From Lolium rigidum (Eukaryota; Streptophyta; Magnoliopsida; Poales; Poaceae), in the NCBI RefSeq assembly GCF_022539505.1, contig NC_061513.1, forward strand, positions 349,103,696 to 349,167,695: a DNA stretch of 64,000 nt. The letters run 5' to 3'. Shown piece by piece: positions 21,443-32,726 of this stretch. A program made the translations under genes and the position numbers. The notes beneath the pieces are model-generated. The model was not told the DNA's origin. It did no database searches and saw only the letters and a program-made list of their open reading frames with translations. Every line of letters starts with the position of its first letter. The stretch's first letter is position 1.

Positions 21443-24280
21443 AGTTCTGCTCGTCCCGAGCAGGTAAAACGATAACACAGATAATTTCTGGAGTGACATG
21501 CCATCATAATCTTGATCATACTATTTGTAAAGCATATGTAGTGAATGCAACGATCAAAACAATGTATATGTCATGAGTAAACAAGTGAATCATAAAGCAA
21601 AGACTTTTCATGAATAGCACTTCAAGACAAGCATCAATAAGTCTTGCATAAGAGTTAATTCATAAAGCAATAATTCAAAGTAAAGGCATTGAAGCAACAC
21701 AAAAGAAGATTAAGTTTCAGCGGTTGCTTTCAACTTGTAACATGTATATCTCATGGATATTGTCAACATAGAATAGTATAATAAGTGCAATAAGCAAGTA
21801 TGTAGGAATCAATGCATAGTTCACACAAGTGTTTGCTTCTTGAGGTGGAGAGAAATAGGTGAACTGACTCAACATTGAAAGTAAAAGAATGGTCCTCCAT
21901 AGAGGAAAAGCATCGATTGCTATATTTGTGCTAGAGCTTTGATTTTGAAAACATGAAACAATTTTGTCAACGGTAGTAATAAAGCATATGCATCATGTAA
22001 ATTATATCTTATAAGTTGCAAGCCTCATGCATAGTGTACTAATAGTGCCCGCACCTTGTCCTAATTAGCTTGGACTACCGGATCATCACAATGCACTCGT
22101 TTTTACCAAGTGTCACAAAGGGGTACCTCTATGCCGCTCGTACAAAGGTCTAAGGAGAAAGCTCGCATTGGATTTCTTGCTATTGATTATTCTTCAACTT
22201 AGACATCCATACCGGGACAACATAGACAACAGATAATGGACTCCTCTTTTATGCATAAGCATGTAACAACAATTAATAATTTTCTCATTTGAGATTGAGG
22301 ATATATGTCCAAAAACTGAAACTTCCACCATGGATCATGGCTTTAGTTAGCGGCCCAATGTTCTTCTCTAACAATATGCATGCTTAACCATAAGGTGGTA
22401 GATCTCTCTTACTTCAGACAAGACGGACATGCATAGCAACTCACATGAAATTCAACAAAGAGTAGTTGATGGCGTCCCCAGTGAACATGGTTATCGCACA
22501 ACAAGCAACCGAATAAGAGATAAAGTGCATAATTACATATTCAATACCACAATAGTTTTTAAGCTATTTGTCCCATGAGCTATATATTGCAAAGGTGAAT
22601 GATGGAATTTTAAAGGTAGCACTCAAGCAATTTACTTTGGAATGGCGGAAAAATACCATGTAGTAGGTAGGTATGGTGGACACAAATGGCATAGTGGTCG
22701 GCTCAAGGATTTTGGATGCATGAGAAGTAATCCTTCTCGATACAAGGTTTAGGCTAGCAAGGCTATTTGAAACAAACACAAGGATGAACCGGTGCAGCAA
22801 AACTCACATAAAAGACATATTGAAAATATTATAAGACTCTACACCGTCTTCCTTGTTGTTCAAACTCAATACTAGAAATTATCTAGACCTTAGAGAAACC
22901 AAATATGCAAACCAAATTTTAGCATGCTCTATGTATTTCTTCATTAATGGGTGCAAAGTATATGATGCAAGAGCTTAATCATGAGCACAACAATTGCCAA
23001 GTATCACATTACCCAAGACATTAATAGCAATTACTACATGTATCATTTTCCAATTCCAACCATATAACAATTTAACGAAGGAGAAACTTCGCCATGAATA
23101 CTATGAGTAGAAACCAAGGACATACTTGTCCATATGCTACAGCGGAGCGTGTCTCTCTCCCATAAAGTGAATGCTAGGATCCATTTTATTCAAACAAAAC
23201 AAAAACAAAAACAAACCGACGCTCCAAGCAAAAGCACATAAGATGTGATGGAATAAAAATATAGTTTCAGGGGAGGAACCTGATAATGTTGTCGATGAAG
23301 AAGGGGATGCCTTGGGCATCCCCAAGCTTAGACGCTTGAGTCTTCTTGATATATGCAGGGGTGAACCACCGGGGCATCCCCAAGCTTAGAGCTTTCACTC
23401 TCCTTGATCATGTTGCATCATACTCCTCTCTTGATCCTTGAAAACTTCCTCCACACCAAACTCGAAACAACTTATTAGAGGGTTAGTGCACAATAAAAAT
23501 TAACATATTCAGAGGTGACACAATCATTCTTAACACTTCTGGACATTGCATAATGCTACTGGACATTAGTGGATCAAAGAAATTCATCCATCTTAGCAAA
23601 AGAGGCAATGCGAAATAAAAGGCAGAATCTGTCAAAACAGAAACAGTTCGTATTGACGAATTTTAAAATGGCACCAGACTTGCTCAAATGAAAATGCTCA
23701 AATTTAATGAAAGTTGCGTACATATCTGAGGATCATGCACGTAAATTGGCTTAATTTTCTGAGCTACCTACAGGGAGGTAGACCCAGATTCGTGACAGCA
23801 AAGAAATCTGGAACTGCGCAGTAATCCAAATCTAGTACTTACTTTTCTATCAACGGCTTAACTTGGCACAATAAAACACTAAACTAAGATAAGGAGAGGT
23901 TGCTACAGTAGTAAACAACTTCCAAGACACAAATATAAAACAAAGTACTGTAGCAAAATAACACATGGGTTATCTCCCAAGAAGTTCTGTCTTTATAGCC
24001 ATTAAGATGGGCTCAGCAGTTTTAATGATGCACTTGCAAGAAATAGTAAAAAGAGAGCATCAAGAAGGAAATCCAAAACATATTTAAGTCTAACATGCTT
24101 CCTATGCATAGGAATCTTGTAAATAAACAAGTTCATGAGGAGCAAAGTAACAAGCATAGGCAGATAAAACAAGTGTAGCTTCAAAAATTTCAGCATATAG
24201 AGAGGTGTTTTAGTAACATGAAAATTTCCACAACCATATTTTCCTCTCTCATAATAACTTTCAGTAGTAACATGAGCAAA
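21443..24280. other. Internal non-coding region of the Sabrina-like element
   Basis: 2.8 kb of AT-rich sequence with no retroviral domain on either strand. Two further AAGCTTGGGGATGC-like motifs (minus strand of about 23315-23330 and 23372-23388) resemble spare polypurine tracts. It presumably replaces the gag-pol region of the autonomous parent. Confidence 0.6.
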
Positions 24281-24748
24281 CTAAACAATATAACTATCAC
24301 ATAAAGCATTCTTATCATGAGTCTCATGCATAAAATTATTACTCTCCACATAGGCATAATCAATTTCATTAGTTGTAGTGGGAGCAAATTCAACAAAGTA
24401 GCTATCATTATTATTCTCATCATCAAATATAGGAGGCATATTGTAATCATAATCAAATTTATCCTCCATAACAGGTGGTACTAAAAGACCAATATCATTA
24501 TCATAAATAGGAGGCAAAGTATCATCAAACAAAATTTTCTCCTCAATGCTTGGGGAACTAAAAAGATCATGAAAACCAGCTTCCCCAAGCTTAGAACCTT
24601 CTATATTATTATCAACAATGGTGTTCAAAGCGTTCATACTAATATTACTACCAGCATGCAAATAAGATTCCATAGGGTTTTTAATTTTCGCATCAAACAA
24701 TCCATGTTTTAAATCAGGAAATAGAATAAGAAGATCATTCTTGTCCAT
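24281..24748 (-). CDS. Small acidic ORF of the Sabrina-like element
   Basis: A 155-residue open frame in the element's transcription direction, roughly 260 bp downstream of the PBS. It starts MDKNDLLILFPDLKHG, carries the phrase NPMESYLHAGSNISMNAL, then SPSIEEKILFDDTLPPIYDN, and repeats an acidic D-D-Y-N-MPPIFDDENN motif. I recall similar phrases in related grass elements, but no Pfam-type domain is recognisable and there is no nucleic-acid-binding zinc knuckle. It may be the decayed N-terminal part of a gag-like or ORF1 protein. Being intact over 468 bp in an otherwise non-coding internal region hints at recent loss of the rest or at some selection, but neither is shown. The function is unknown. 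Confidence 0.5.
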   Translation of the reverse strand: MDKNDLLILFPDLKHGLFDAKIKNPMESYLHAGSNISMNALNTIVDNNIEGSKLGEAGFHDLFSSPSIEEKILFDDTLPPIYDNDIGLLVPPVMEDKFDYDYNMPPIFDDENNNDSYFVEFAPTTTNEIDYAYVESNNFMHETHDKNALCDSYIV

Positions 24749-24982
24749 TATGCCAAACTAGTGAAATAAAAACATGCATGATATTAAGTAAAGTAAAACA
24801 AGTAACTAATTTTTTTGTGTTTTTGATATAGCAAACAAGATAGCAAATAAAGTAAAACTAGCAACTAATTTTTTTGTATTTTGATTTAGTGCAGCAAACA
24901 AAGTAGTAAATAAAACTAAGCAAGACAAAAACAAAGTAAAGAGATTGAGAAGTGGAGACTCCCCTTGCAGCGTGTCTTGATC

Positions 24983-25000
24983 TCCCCGGCAACGGCGCCA
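24983..25000 (-). other. Primer-binding site, tRNA-Asp type
   Basis: Minus-strand TGGCGCCGTTGCCGGGGA lies 7 bp inside the 5' LTR. It is complementary to the 3' end of plant tRNA-Asp (GTC) including CCA, the primer typical of Athila-clade elements. Confidence 0.85.
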
Positions 25001-25007
25001 GAAAATA

Positions 25008-26601
25008 TGCTTGATGGCGTGTAACTCACACGTTCGTTGGGAACCCCAAGAGGAAGGTATGATGCGCACAGCAGCAAGTTTTCCCTCGAAAAGAAACCAA
25101 GGTTTATCGAACCAGGAGGAGCCAAGAAGCACGTTGAAGGTTGATGGCGGCGGGATGTAGTGCGGCGCAACACCGGGGATTCCGGCGCCAACGTGGAACC
25201 TGCACAACACAACCAAAGTACTTTGCCCCAACGAAACAGTGAGGTTGTCAATCTCACCGGCTTGCTGTAACAAAGGATTAACCGTATTGTGTGGAAGATG
25301 ATTGTTTGCGAGAAAACAGTAGAACAAGTATTGCAGTAGATTGTATTTCAGGAAAGAGAATTGGACCGGGGTCCACAGTTCACTAGAGGTGTCTCTCCCA
25401 TAAGACAAACAGCATGTTGGGTGAACAAATTACAGTTGGGCAATTGACAAATAAAGAGAGCATGACCATGCACATACATATCATGATGAGTATAGTGAGA
25501 TTTAATTGGGCATTACGACAAAGTACATAGACCGCCATCCAACTGCATCTATGCCTAAAAAGTCCACCTTCGAGGTTATCATCCGAACCCCTCCAGTATT
25601 AAGTTGCAAAGCAACAGACAATTGCATTAAGTATGGTGCGTAATGTAATCAACAACTACATCCTTAGACATAGCATCAATGTTTTATCCCTAGTGGCAAT
25701 AGCACAACACAACCTTAGAACTTTCGTCATCTGTCCCGGTGTCAATGCGGCATGAACCCACTATCGAGCATAAGTACTCCCTCTTGGAGTTACAAGCATC
25801 TACTTGGCCAGAGCATCTACTAGTAACGGAAAGCATGCAAGATCATAAACAACACGTAGATATAACTTTGATAATCAACATAACAAGTATTCTCTATTCA
25901 TCGGATCCCAACAAACGCAACATATAGAATTACGGATAGATGATCTTGATCATGTTAGGCAGCTCACAAGATCCGACAATGATAGCACAATGGGGAGAAG
26001 ACAACCATCTAGCTACTGCTATGGACCCATAGTCCAGGGGTAGACTACTCACACATCACACCGGAGGCGACCATGGCGGCGTAGAGTCCTCCGGGAGATG
26101 ATTCCCCTCTCCGGCAGGGTGCCGGAGGCGATCTCCTGGATCCCCGAGATGGGATCGGCGTTGGCGGCGTCTCCGGAAGGTTTTCCGTATCGTGGCTCTC
26201 GGTGCGGGGGTTTCGTCACGGAGGCTTTAAGTAGGCGGAAGGGCAAGTCAAGAGGCGGCACAGGGGCCCCAGACCACAGGCCGGCGCGGCCAGGGGGTGG
26301 GCCGCGCCGCCCTAGGGTTTGGGCGCCCTGTGGCCCCACTTCGTTTCGTCTTCGGACTTCTGGAAGCTTCGTGGAAAAATAGGCCCCTGGGCGTTGATTT
26401 CGTCCAATTCGAGAATATTTCCTTACTAGGATTTCGAAACCAAAACAGCGAGAAAACAGACAATCGGCACTTCGGCATCTTGTTAATAGGTTAGTTCCAG
26501 AAAATGCACGAATATAACATAAAGTGTGCATAAAACATGTAGATAACATCAATAATGTGGCATGGAACATAAGAAATTATCGATACGTCGGAGACGTATC
26601 A
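25008..26601 (-). repeat. 5' LTR of the Sabrina-like element (1594 bp)
   Basis: Right copy of the LTR pair. Compared with the left LTR it shows CTG to CG (26201 versus 21028; 26433 versus 21259), CAG to CGAG (about 26447 versus 21274) and CAG to CG (25748 versus 20570). These account for part of its shorter length. Confidence 0.9.
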
Positions 26602-27253
26602 ATGCTCCTCCCTCCTTGACACTCTAGCGGTAACATGAGCTCCGTCAATCACCCCAACAAAATCCTGACATGAACATGGACACGCCTCACTGCAATACAA
26701 CCAAGCATTCCACGAGAAGACAAAGTTTCTAACCTTGAAATATCGAAACCATTGGTAGCTATCGTTGATCTTGCCGAGAGTGAAACCAGATGTCGGCTTG
26801 ATCATCTCTGCTCAGAGCTATCCGATAGCATACCAGACTTTCCTGAAGTAGCGAAATATTGTCTCAGTCGACCTCCTCCATGTGTTGTGAACCACTCAAA
26901 ATATGTTGTGAACCTTCTCCTTGATTCATGTGTTGATGGTATCTTTAAGCCACCCCGGGGTAATGTCTGCACAAGGTGGTTAAATGGGGCCCTTCTTGCC
27001 TAAGCATGATGATATATTCTACATCGTTGATGTTGTAGATTTAGTTCATATTTGTCATCCTCTCTCTATCGTGCTTAGACATTGGACCATATATGATGGA
27101 GAGATTATAGTTGAGATGCGCTCTCTGGTGGATGAGAAGCATCCAAGCATTAATCACAGCTATGAAGGAACCCGCGTGAACAAAAAGCTTCACCCGCTCA
27201 GCCTAACTATTTTGATTTTACGTAAGTTACAACGAAATCGGCCCGAAGTTTGA
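26602..27253 (-). pseudogene. PIF/Harbinger transposase, N-terminal part
   Basis: Minus-strand reading gives ETIFRYFRKVWYAIG (helix-turn-helix region, near 26865-26820), then MIKPTSGFTLGKI, then DFVGVIDGAHVTARVS ending just before 26602. GVIDGAHV is the first catalytic-Asp block of the Tnp4-type DDE transposase. The reading resumes at 19824 with KHYTNQNVLVIVDFDMKF, so the Sabrina-like element sits exactly between the first and second catalytic blocks. Upstream of 26870 the frame is broken and similarity fades by about 27250. The true 5' end and any introns cannot be seen. Confidence 0.7.
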
Positions 27254-27324
27254 ACAAATTAAAGGAGTTAAAGAGATAAAAGTAGGGGCACGAGTGGGTT
27301 GGTTAAAGACGTTGTCATGCTACC

Positions 27325-28554
27325 TGATAACCCACAAGTATAGGGGATCGCAACAGTCTTCGAGGGAAGTAAAACCCAAATTTATTGATTCGACACAAGG
27401 GGAGGTAAAGAATACTTATAAGCCTTAACAACTGAGTTGTCAATTCAGCTGCACTCGGAAAAGCACTAGTAACGGGGGTGATGTGAAAGCAGCAGTAATA
27501 TGAGAGCAGTAGGTAACGAGTAACACGAGCGGAGTAGCGAGTAATATGAGAGCAATGGCACCAGAAAATAGTTGGTACTACTTCCAATGACATATAGGAC
27601 CGAGTATATGATGATGAGAGATGGACCGGGGTTCCCAGCTATCTACACTAGTGGTAACTCTCCAATAACAAGTGTTGGGTGAACAAATTACAGTTAGGCA
27701 ATTGATAGGATTGAAATAGCATTAAGACAGAACATCAAGATTATTAATCATGTAGGCATATTTTCCATATATAGTCATACGTGCTCGTGAGTGAGAAACT
27801 TGCATAACATCTTTTGTCCTACCAGCCGGTGGCAGCCGGGCCTCTAGGGAATCTCTCGGAAATTAAGGTACTCCTTTTAATAGAGCACCGGAGCAAAGCA
27901 TTAACACTCCGTGAAAACATGTGATCCTCATATCTAAGCCTTCCCCTCCAGTTATCCCGAGTTGTTGTCACTCCGGGGCCTCGGGTTCCGGACATAGACA
28001 TGTGCAAACAACTTGTAGATACAATCTAAGCAATAAGTATAGAGCTTAAATCTAAGATCATGCCACTCGGGCCCTAGTGACAAGCATTAAACACAACAAG
28101 ATTGCAGCAACAATAACTTCACAAACTTATATAGATAGACTAATCATAATGTAACAATCCATCGGATCCCAACAAACACAACACCGATTACATCGGATGA
28201 ATCTCAATCATGTAAGGCAGCTCATGAGATCATTGTATTGAAGTACATGGGAGAGAGAGTACCAACCGGCTACTGGCTAGAACCCGTAGTCCATGGGGGA
28301 ACTACTCACGGAGCATGATGGAGGCGGTGGCGTCGATGGAGATGGCTTCCGGGGGCACTTCCTCATCCCGGCGGCGTGCCGGAACAGAGATTCTGTCCCC
28401 CGAAACGGAGTTTCGCGATGGCGGCGGCGCCCCTGGAGTCTTTCTGGAGTTTCGTCAATTGGTATCGAGGTTTTAGGTCGCGAGGGGTCTTATAGGCGAA
28501 GAGGCGGCGCAAGGGGGCGCCTGGGGGTCCCACCCCATAGGGCGGCGCGCCCCC
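27325..28554 (-). mobile_element. Truncated LTR, Athila-type family 2 (outer copy)
   Basis: Starts on the plus strand with TGATAACCCACAAGTATAGG, which is the 3' end of the LTR in minus orientation. It follows the same course as 28555-29955 but stops in the GC-rich stretch at GGGCGGCGCGCCCC. There the second copy begins, so the second element appears to have inserted into this LTR. The missing part would be on the far side of the second element and is not visible. Confidence 0.7.
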
Positions 28555-30621
28555 TGATGACCCACAAGTATAGGGGATCGCAACATTCTTCGAGGGAAGT
28601 AAAACCCAATTTATTGATTCGACACAAGGGGAGACAAAGAATACTTGAAAGCCTTAACAGCGGAGTTGTCAATTCAGCTGCACTGGAAACAGAACTTGCT
28701 CGCAAGAGTTTATCGATAGTAACAGTTTTATAGTAGTAACGGTAGTGAAATAACAACGACAGAGTAACAAAGACAGCAGTAGTGATTATAGTAAACAACG
28801 AGATTAAAATATCGTAGGCACGGGGATGGATGAACGGGCGTTGCATGGATGAGAGAAACTCATGTAACAATCAAAGCGGGGCATTTGCAGATAATAATAA
28901 AACGGTATCCAAGTACTAATCAATCAATAGGCATGTGTTCCATATTTAGTCGTACGTGCTCGCAATGAGAAACTTGCACAACATCTTTTGTCCTACCAGC
29001 CGGTGGCGAGTCGGGCCTCTAGGGAAACTATTGGATATTAAGGTACTCCTTTTAATAGAGTACCGGAGCAAAGCATTAACACTCCGTGAACACATGTGAT
29101 CCTCACATCACCGCCTTCCCCTCCGGTTGTCCCAATTTCTGTCACTTTGGGGCCTCGGGTTCCGGACAGCAACATGTGTATACAACTTGCAGGTAAGATC
29201 ATAAACAACGAATATCTTCATGAATCAATAACATGTTCAGATCTGAGATCATGGCACTCGGGCCCTAGTGTCATGCATTAAGCATAACAAGTTGCAACAA
29301 TATCATAAAAGTAACATCTACGGATACTAGGCACCATGCCCTAACAATCTTATGACTATTACATGACCAATCTCATCCAATCCCTACCATCCCCTTCAGC
29401 CTACAGCGGGGGAATTACTCACACATGGATGGGGGAAACATGGCTGGTCGATCGAGAGGCGTCGGTGATGATGATGGCGATGATCTCCTCCAATTCCCCG
29501 TCCCGGCGAGGTGCCAGAACGGAGTTTCTGGTCCCGAGACGGAGTTTCGCGATGGTGGCGGCGTACTGGATGGTTTCTGGTGACTTCAACTTTTCCCCGT
29601 GCGTTTTTAGGTCGAAGGCGTTAAGTAGTCCAAAGGAGGGCGTCGGAGGCCAGCCGAGGGGGCCACACGCTAGGGCCGCGCGCCCCCCTCCTGGGCCGCG
29701 CCGTCCTAGTGTGTGGGGCCCTCGGGCCTCCACCGGGCTTGCCCTTCTGGCTCCATCAATCTTCTGGAAAAATAAGACCTTTCGCATAAATTCCGAGGAT
29801 TTTCCTAAAAGTTAGATTTCCGCACAAAAACGAGACACCAGAACAGTTCTGCTGAAAACAGCGTTAGTCCGTGTTAGTTGTATCCAAAATACACAAATTA
29901 GAGGCAAAACAATAGCAAAAGTGTTCGGGAAAGTAGATACGTTTTGGACGTATCAACTCCCGCCAAGCTTAGCTTATTGCTTGTCCTCAAGCAATTCAGT
30001 TAACAACTGAGTGCGATAAAAGAACTTTCACGAACACATTTGTTCATATGATGTAAATATTCTCATGATATCGCAAGTACTTAAGCAATTCATACTAAGA
30101 TACATGCAAATAAAATCATCTAATAGCTATGTCAATCATGGAAAAGGTACCAACAAATTAATAATGAGCATCATGAATCATGTCTATCAGCAGGATTGCA
30201 ATGTTCATAAAAGGATATGATAAAGTGGTATCTCACTTGCCCATATTTGTACAGCAAAACATAAATGCTTGGGCACCTTTGAGGTTCATGGAAAGAATGG
30301 AAGTGGAGATTTATCAAAGATAAAAGCATCAAAGTTATACCACAATTAATCACATTTTGGGACAAGCATATTACACTAAGAATGACAGTTGTGCTCTCAA
30401 GAAAGTGCTCAAAGAAAGGATGGAGACTCAATGTAAAAGTAAAAGATTGACCCTTCGCAGAGGGAAGCAGGGATTAACATGTGCTAGAGCTTTTCATTTT
30501 TCTAAAGACGGAAATAAAATGGTTTTGAGAGGTGTTTGTTGTTGTCAACGAATGGTAATGGGTACTCTAACTACCTCATCAACCGGACTTCCAAGAGCGG
30601 CTCCCATGAAATTTTATTTTT

Positions 30622-30826
30622 GGGTGGCACTCCTTCCAACCTTGCTTTCACAAACCATGGCTAACCGAATCCTCGGGTGCCGACCAACAATCTCATACCA
30701 TGAAGGAGTGCCTTTTTATTTAAGTTTTATTTAGATGACACTCCTCCCCACCTTTGCTTTCTCAAGCCATGGCTAACCGAATCCTCGGGTGCCGACCAAC
30801 AATCACATACCATGGAGGAGTGTCTA
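30622..30826. repeat. Two-unit ~111-bp repeat in the internal region
   Basis: CATGGCTAACCGAATCCTCG then GGTGCCGACCAACAATC-CATACCATG-AGGAGTG occurs at about 30655-30713 and 30768-30827 within units about 111 bp apart. It is non-coding and part of the LTR element's 3' region. Confidence 0.7.
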
Positions 30827-31609
30827 TTTGTAAATTTATGAAAGTTAGTTAATTGGGGCTGGGAACCCCGTTGCCATCTCTTTTTGCAAAGTTATTGGAT
30901 AAGCGGACGTGCCACTAGTCCATTGGTGAAAGTCCGTCCGGAGTAAATGACAAGATCGAAAGATAAACACCACATACTTCCTCATGAGCTATAAAACATT
31001 AACACAAATTGAGAAGCATTTTGAAGGTTTTAAAGGTAGCACATGAGAATTTACTTGGAATGGTTTGAAATGCCATGCATAGGTATTTATGGTGGACACT
31101 TTGGAATAACTTAGTTTTCGGGGGTTTGGAAGCACGAGCAGCGTTCCCGCTCAGTACATGTGAAGGCTAGCAATAGGCCGGGAAGCGACAATCAAGAGAG
31201 CGATAGCTCGTCATAATCATGCTTGCGGCAAAATAAATTAACATAGGCATAAAAGTGATACAAGAACTCTGAGGCAAAATAAATCATCGAGGCTTAATTG
31301 ACTTTTGTTCAGTCATATGCATGCGTGAGCATGTGCCAAGTCGATTCAAGTGAATTATTCAGAGGAGGATACCACAATGTCATATCTATCTATGAATAAA
31401 GCAATGCAAGCAAATATTTATGACATGCTACTCATATTAATAAATTGGAGCTAATCATGAGAGATTGTGAACTACTAGACTTTCTTAATTGACATATACC
31501 TCACATGAACCAACTAAGCATGCTCACATGGATGAGTATATGTACAAAAATGAAAACAAATAGAGTTCATACCAGCATCTCACCACAGTCGGATTGTTGT
31601 TGATCGTCA

Positions 31610-32280
31610 TTATTGCCTTTCACTTGTGTAGCTTGAATAATATGGAATGAAAACCCAGCTCCAACCACCGAAGACCGCTGAACTCCATAATGAACTCCCC
31701 CCAAGCTTAGGCTTTTGGCCTAAGTGGAGATCAATCCCATGGTGCCCATGAAGTAGCACCTCCGTAGTACGACGAAGATGGATCATATTCCGGGTATGTG
31801 CTGGAAGAAGCACCCGGATACGTGACGGTGTAGTCGTAGGAGGGCTCGGCGTCCTCGGAGTCGTGCTGCTTGGTGGAAGCCTCGTATCTTCAGCTTGCTC
31901 ATCCACCTCCTCCTTAGAGCGCGACCATGGTTTCCTGTCAACACCGAACAAATCTGGTCGTGGCAATGGAACTTCCCTCTCTTCCCCGTCGGCAAACAAC
32001 ATTCTATAGACAATATTATCCGAACTAGAGTCGGTTGTGACAAATTGATGACTCTTCATAGCAGCAATATCAAGCCTTATAGGAGTTAATTTCACATCAG
32101 TAGGGTCAAGAGGAAGTTCTAGATATGCTAAAATGCGTGATGCAATAATTCCTCCAAATATAGGTCCCTTGTTAGACAAGCGGCGAGCAACAAGAGCACC
32201 AAGATGATAAGGCGTGTCCCCAGTGAGTGCAGAAATTAAGAAAGCAAGATGATAGCTAGATATATTACTAGTGTTCTTGA
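31610..32280 (-). pseudogene. Athila ORF1-like protein remnant
   Basis: Minus-strand frame containing NISSYHLAFLISALTGDTPY, then LGALVARRLSNKGPIFGG, LELPLDPTDVKLTPIRLDIA and MKSHQFVTTDS, then a decayed Pro/Arg-rich tail. These phrases match the extra gag-proximal or ORF1 protein of Athila-type gypsy elements as I remember it. The biochemical role is unknown. The open frame itself continues to 32443, but everything above 32280 is translated minisatellite/LTR of another element, so the apparent 277-residue protein is a chimera. The true N-terminus is lost. Confidence 0.6.
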
Positions 32281-32626
32281 TGTCTACGTTCCCCCTCCTT
32301 TCCTGTAGACAGTGTTGGGCCTCCAAGAGCAGAGGTTTGTAGAACAGCAGCAAGTTTTCCCTTAAGTGGATCACCCAAGGTTTATCGAACTCAGGGAGGA
32401 AGAGGTCAAAGATATCCCTCTCATGCAACCCCTGCAACCACAAAGCAAGAAGTCTCTTGTGTCCCGATGTCTACTTCCCCTCCTTTCCTGTAGACGAGTG
32501 TTGGGCCTCCAAGAGCGAGAGGTTTGTAGAACGGCGAGCAAGTTTTCCCTTAAGTGGATACCCAAGGTTTATCGAACTCGGGGAGGAAGAGGTCAAAGAT
32601 ATCCCTCTCATGCAACCCCGCAACCA
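32279..32626 (-). repeat. 187-bp minisatellite, two units, cut by the gap
   Basis: Unit 1 is 32279-32465 and unit 2 is 32466-32626, after which the N-run starts. Both contain CCTCCTTTCCTGTAGAC, GTTGGGCCTCCAAGAGC, AAGTTTTCCCTTAAGTGGAT and AAAGATATCCCTCTCATGCA. Arrays of this unit occur in a grass LTR family. The start TGTCTACGTTCCCC at 32281 suggests the edge of a third LTR inserted in the Athila-type element. The units differ at every alignable CAG/CTG word (see findings). Confidence 0.75.
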
Positions 32627-32726
32627 NNNNNNNNNNNNNNNNNNNNNNNNNNNNNNNNNNNNNNNNNNNNNNNNNNNNNNNNNNNNNNNNNNNNNNNNNN
32701 NNNNNNNNNNNNNNNNNNNNNNNNNN
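32627..32726. other. Assembly gap (100 N)
   Basis: Placed exactly where a 187-bp minisatellite (left) meets a 15-bp tandem repeat CTGGAGCTAGATCGT x2 (right, 32727-32756). The true gap is probably a collapsed tandem array of unknown length. Confidence 0.95.

Larger units (their letters stand above)
19825..26601 (-). mobile_element. Non-autonomous LTR retrotransposon, Athila clade (Sabrina-like)
   Basis: Complete element of 6777 bp read on the minus strand. The 5' LTR is 25008-26601, the PBS (tRNA-Asp type) 24983-25000, the internal region 21429-25007, the PPT 21442-21429 and the 3' LTR 19825-21428. Both LTRs start TGATACGTC and end ATCAAGCA on the minus strand. The immediate 5-bp flanks are ATGCA on the left and ATGCT on the right (plus strand), 4 of 5 identical, consistent with a target-site duplication plus one change. 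No gag, protease, RT, RNase H or integrase is present; only a small acidic ORF remains (24281-24748). It is inserted into a Harbinger transposase gene. The Sabrina resemblance is from memory of the LTR text. Confidence 0.85.
28555..32280 (-). mobile_element. Athila-type LTR element, truncated (3' LTR plus internal part)
   Basis: Minus orientation. The 3' LTR is 28555-29955 (1401 bp; minus strand starts TGATACGTCCAAAACGTATC and ends CTTGTGGGTCATCA). The PPT is AAGCTTGGCGGGAGT at 29970-29956. The internal region runs to 32280 and holds an Athila ORF1-like remnant. At 32281 the sequence switches to a different LTR/minisatellite, and the 5' LTR, PBS, gag and pol are absent from the window. The element lies inside an older LTR of the same family. 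Confidence 0.75.
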
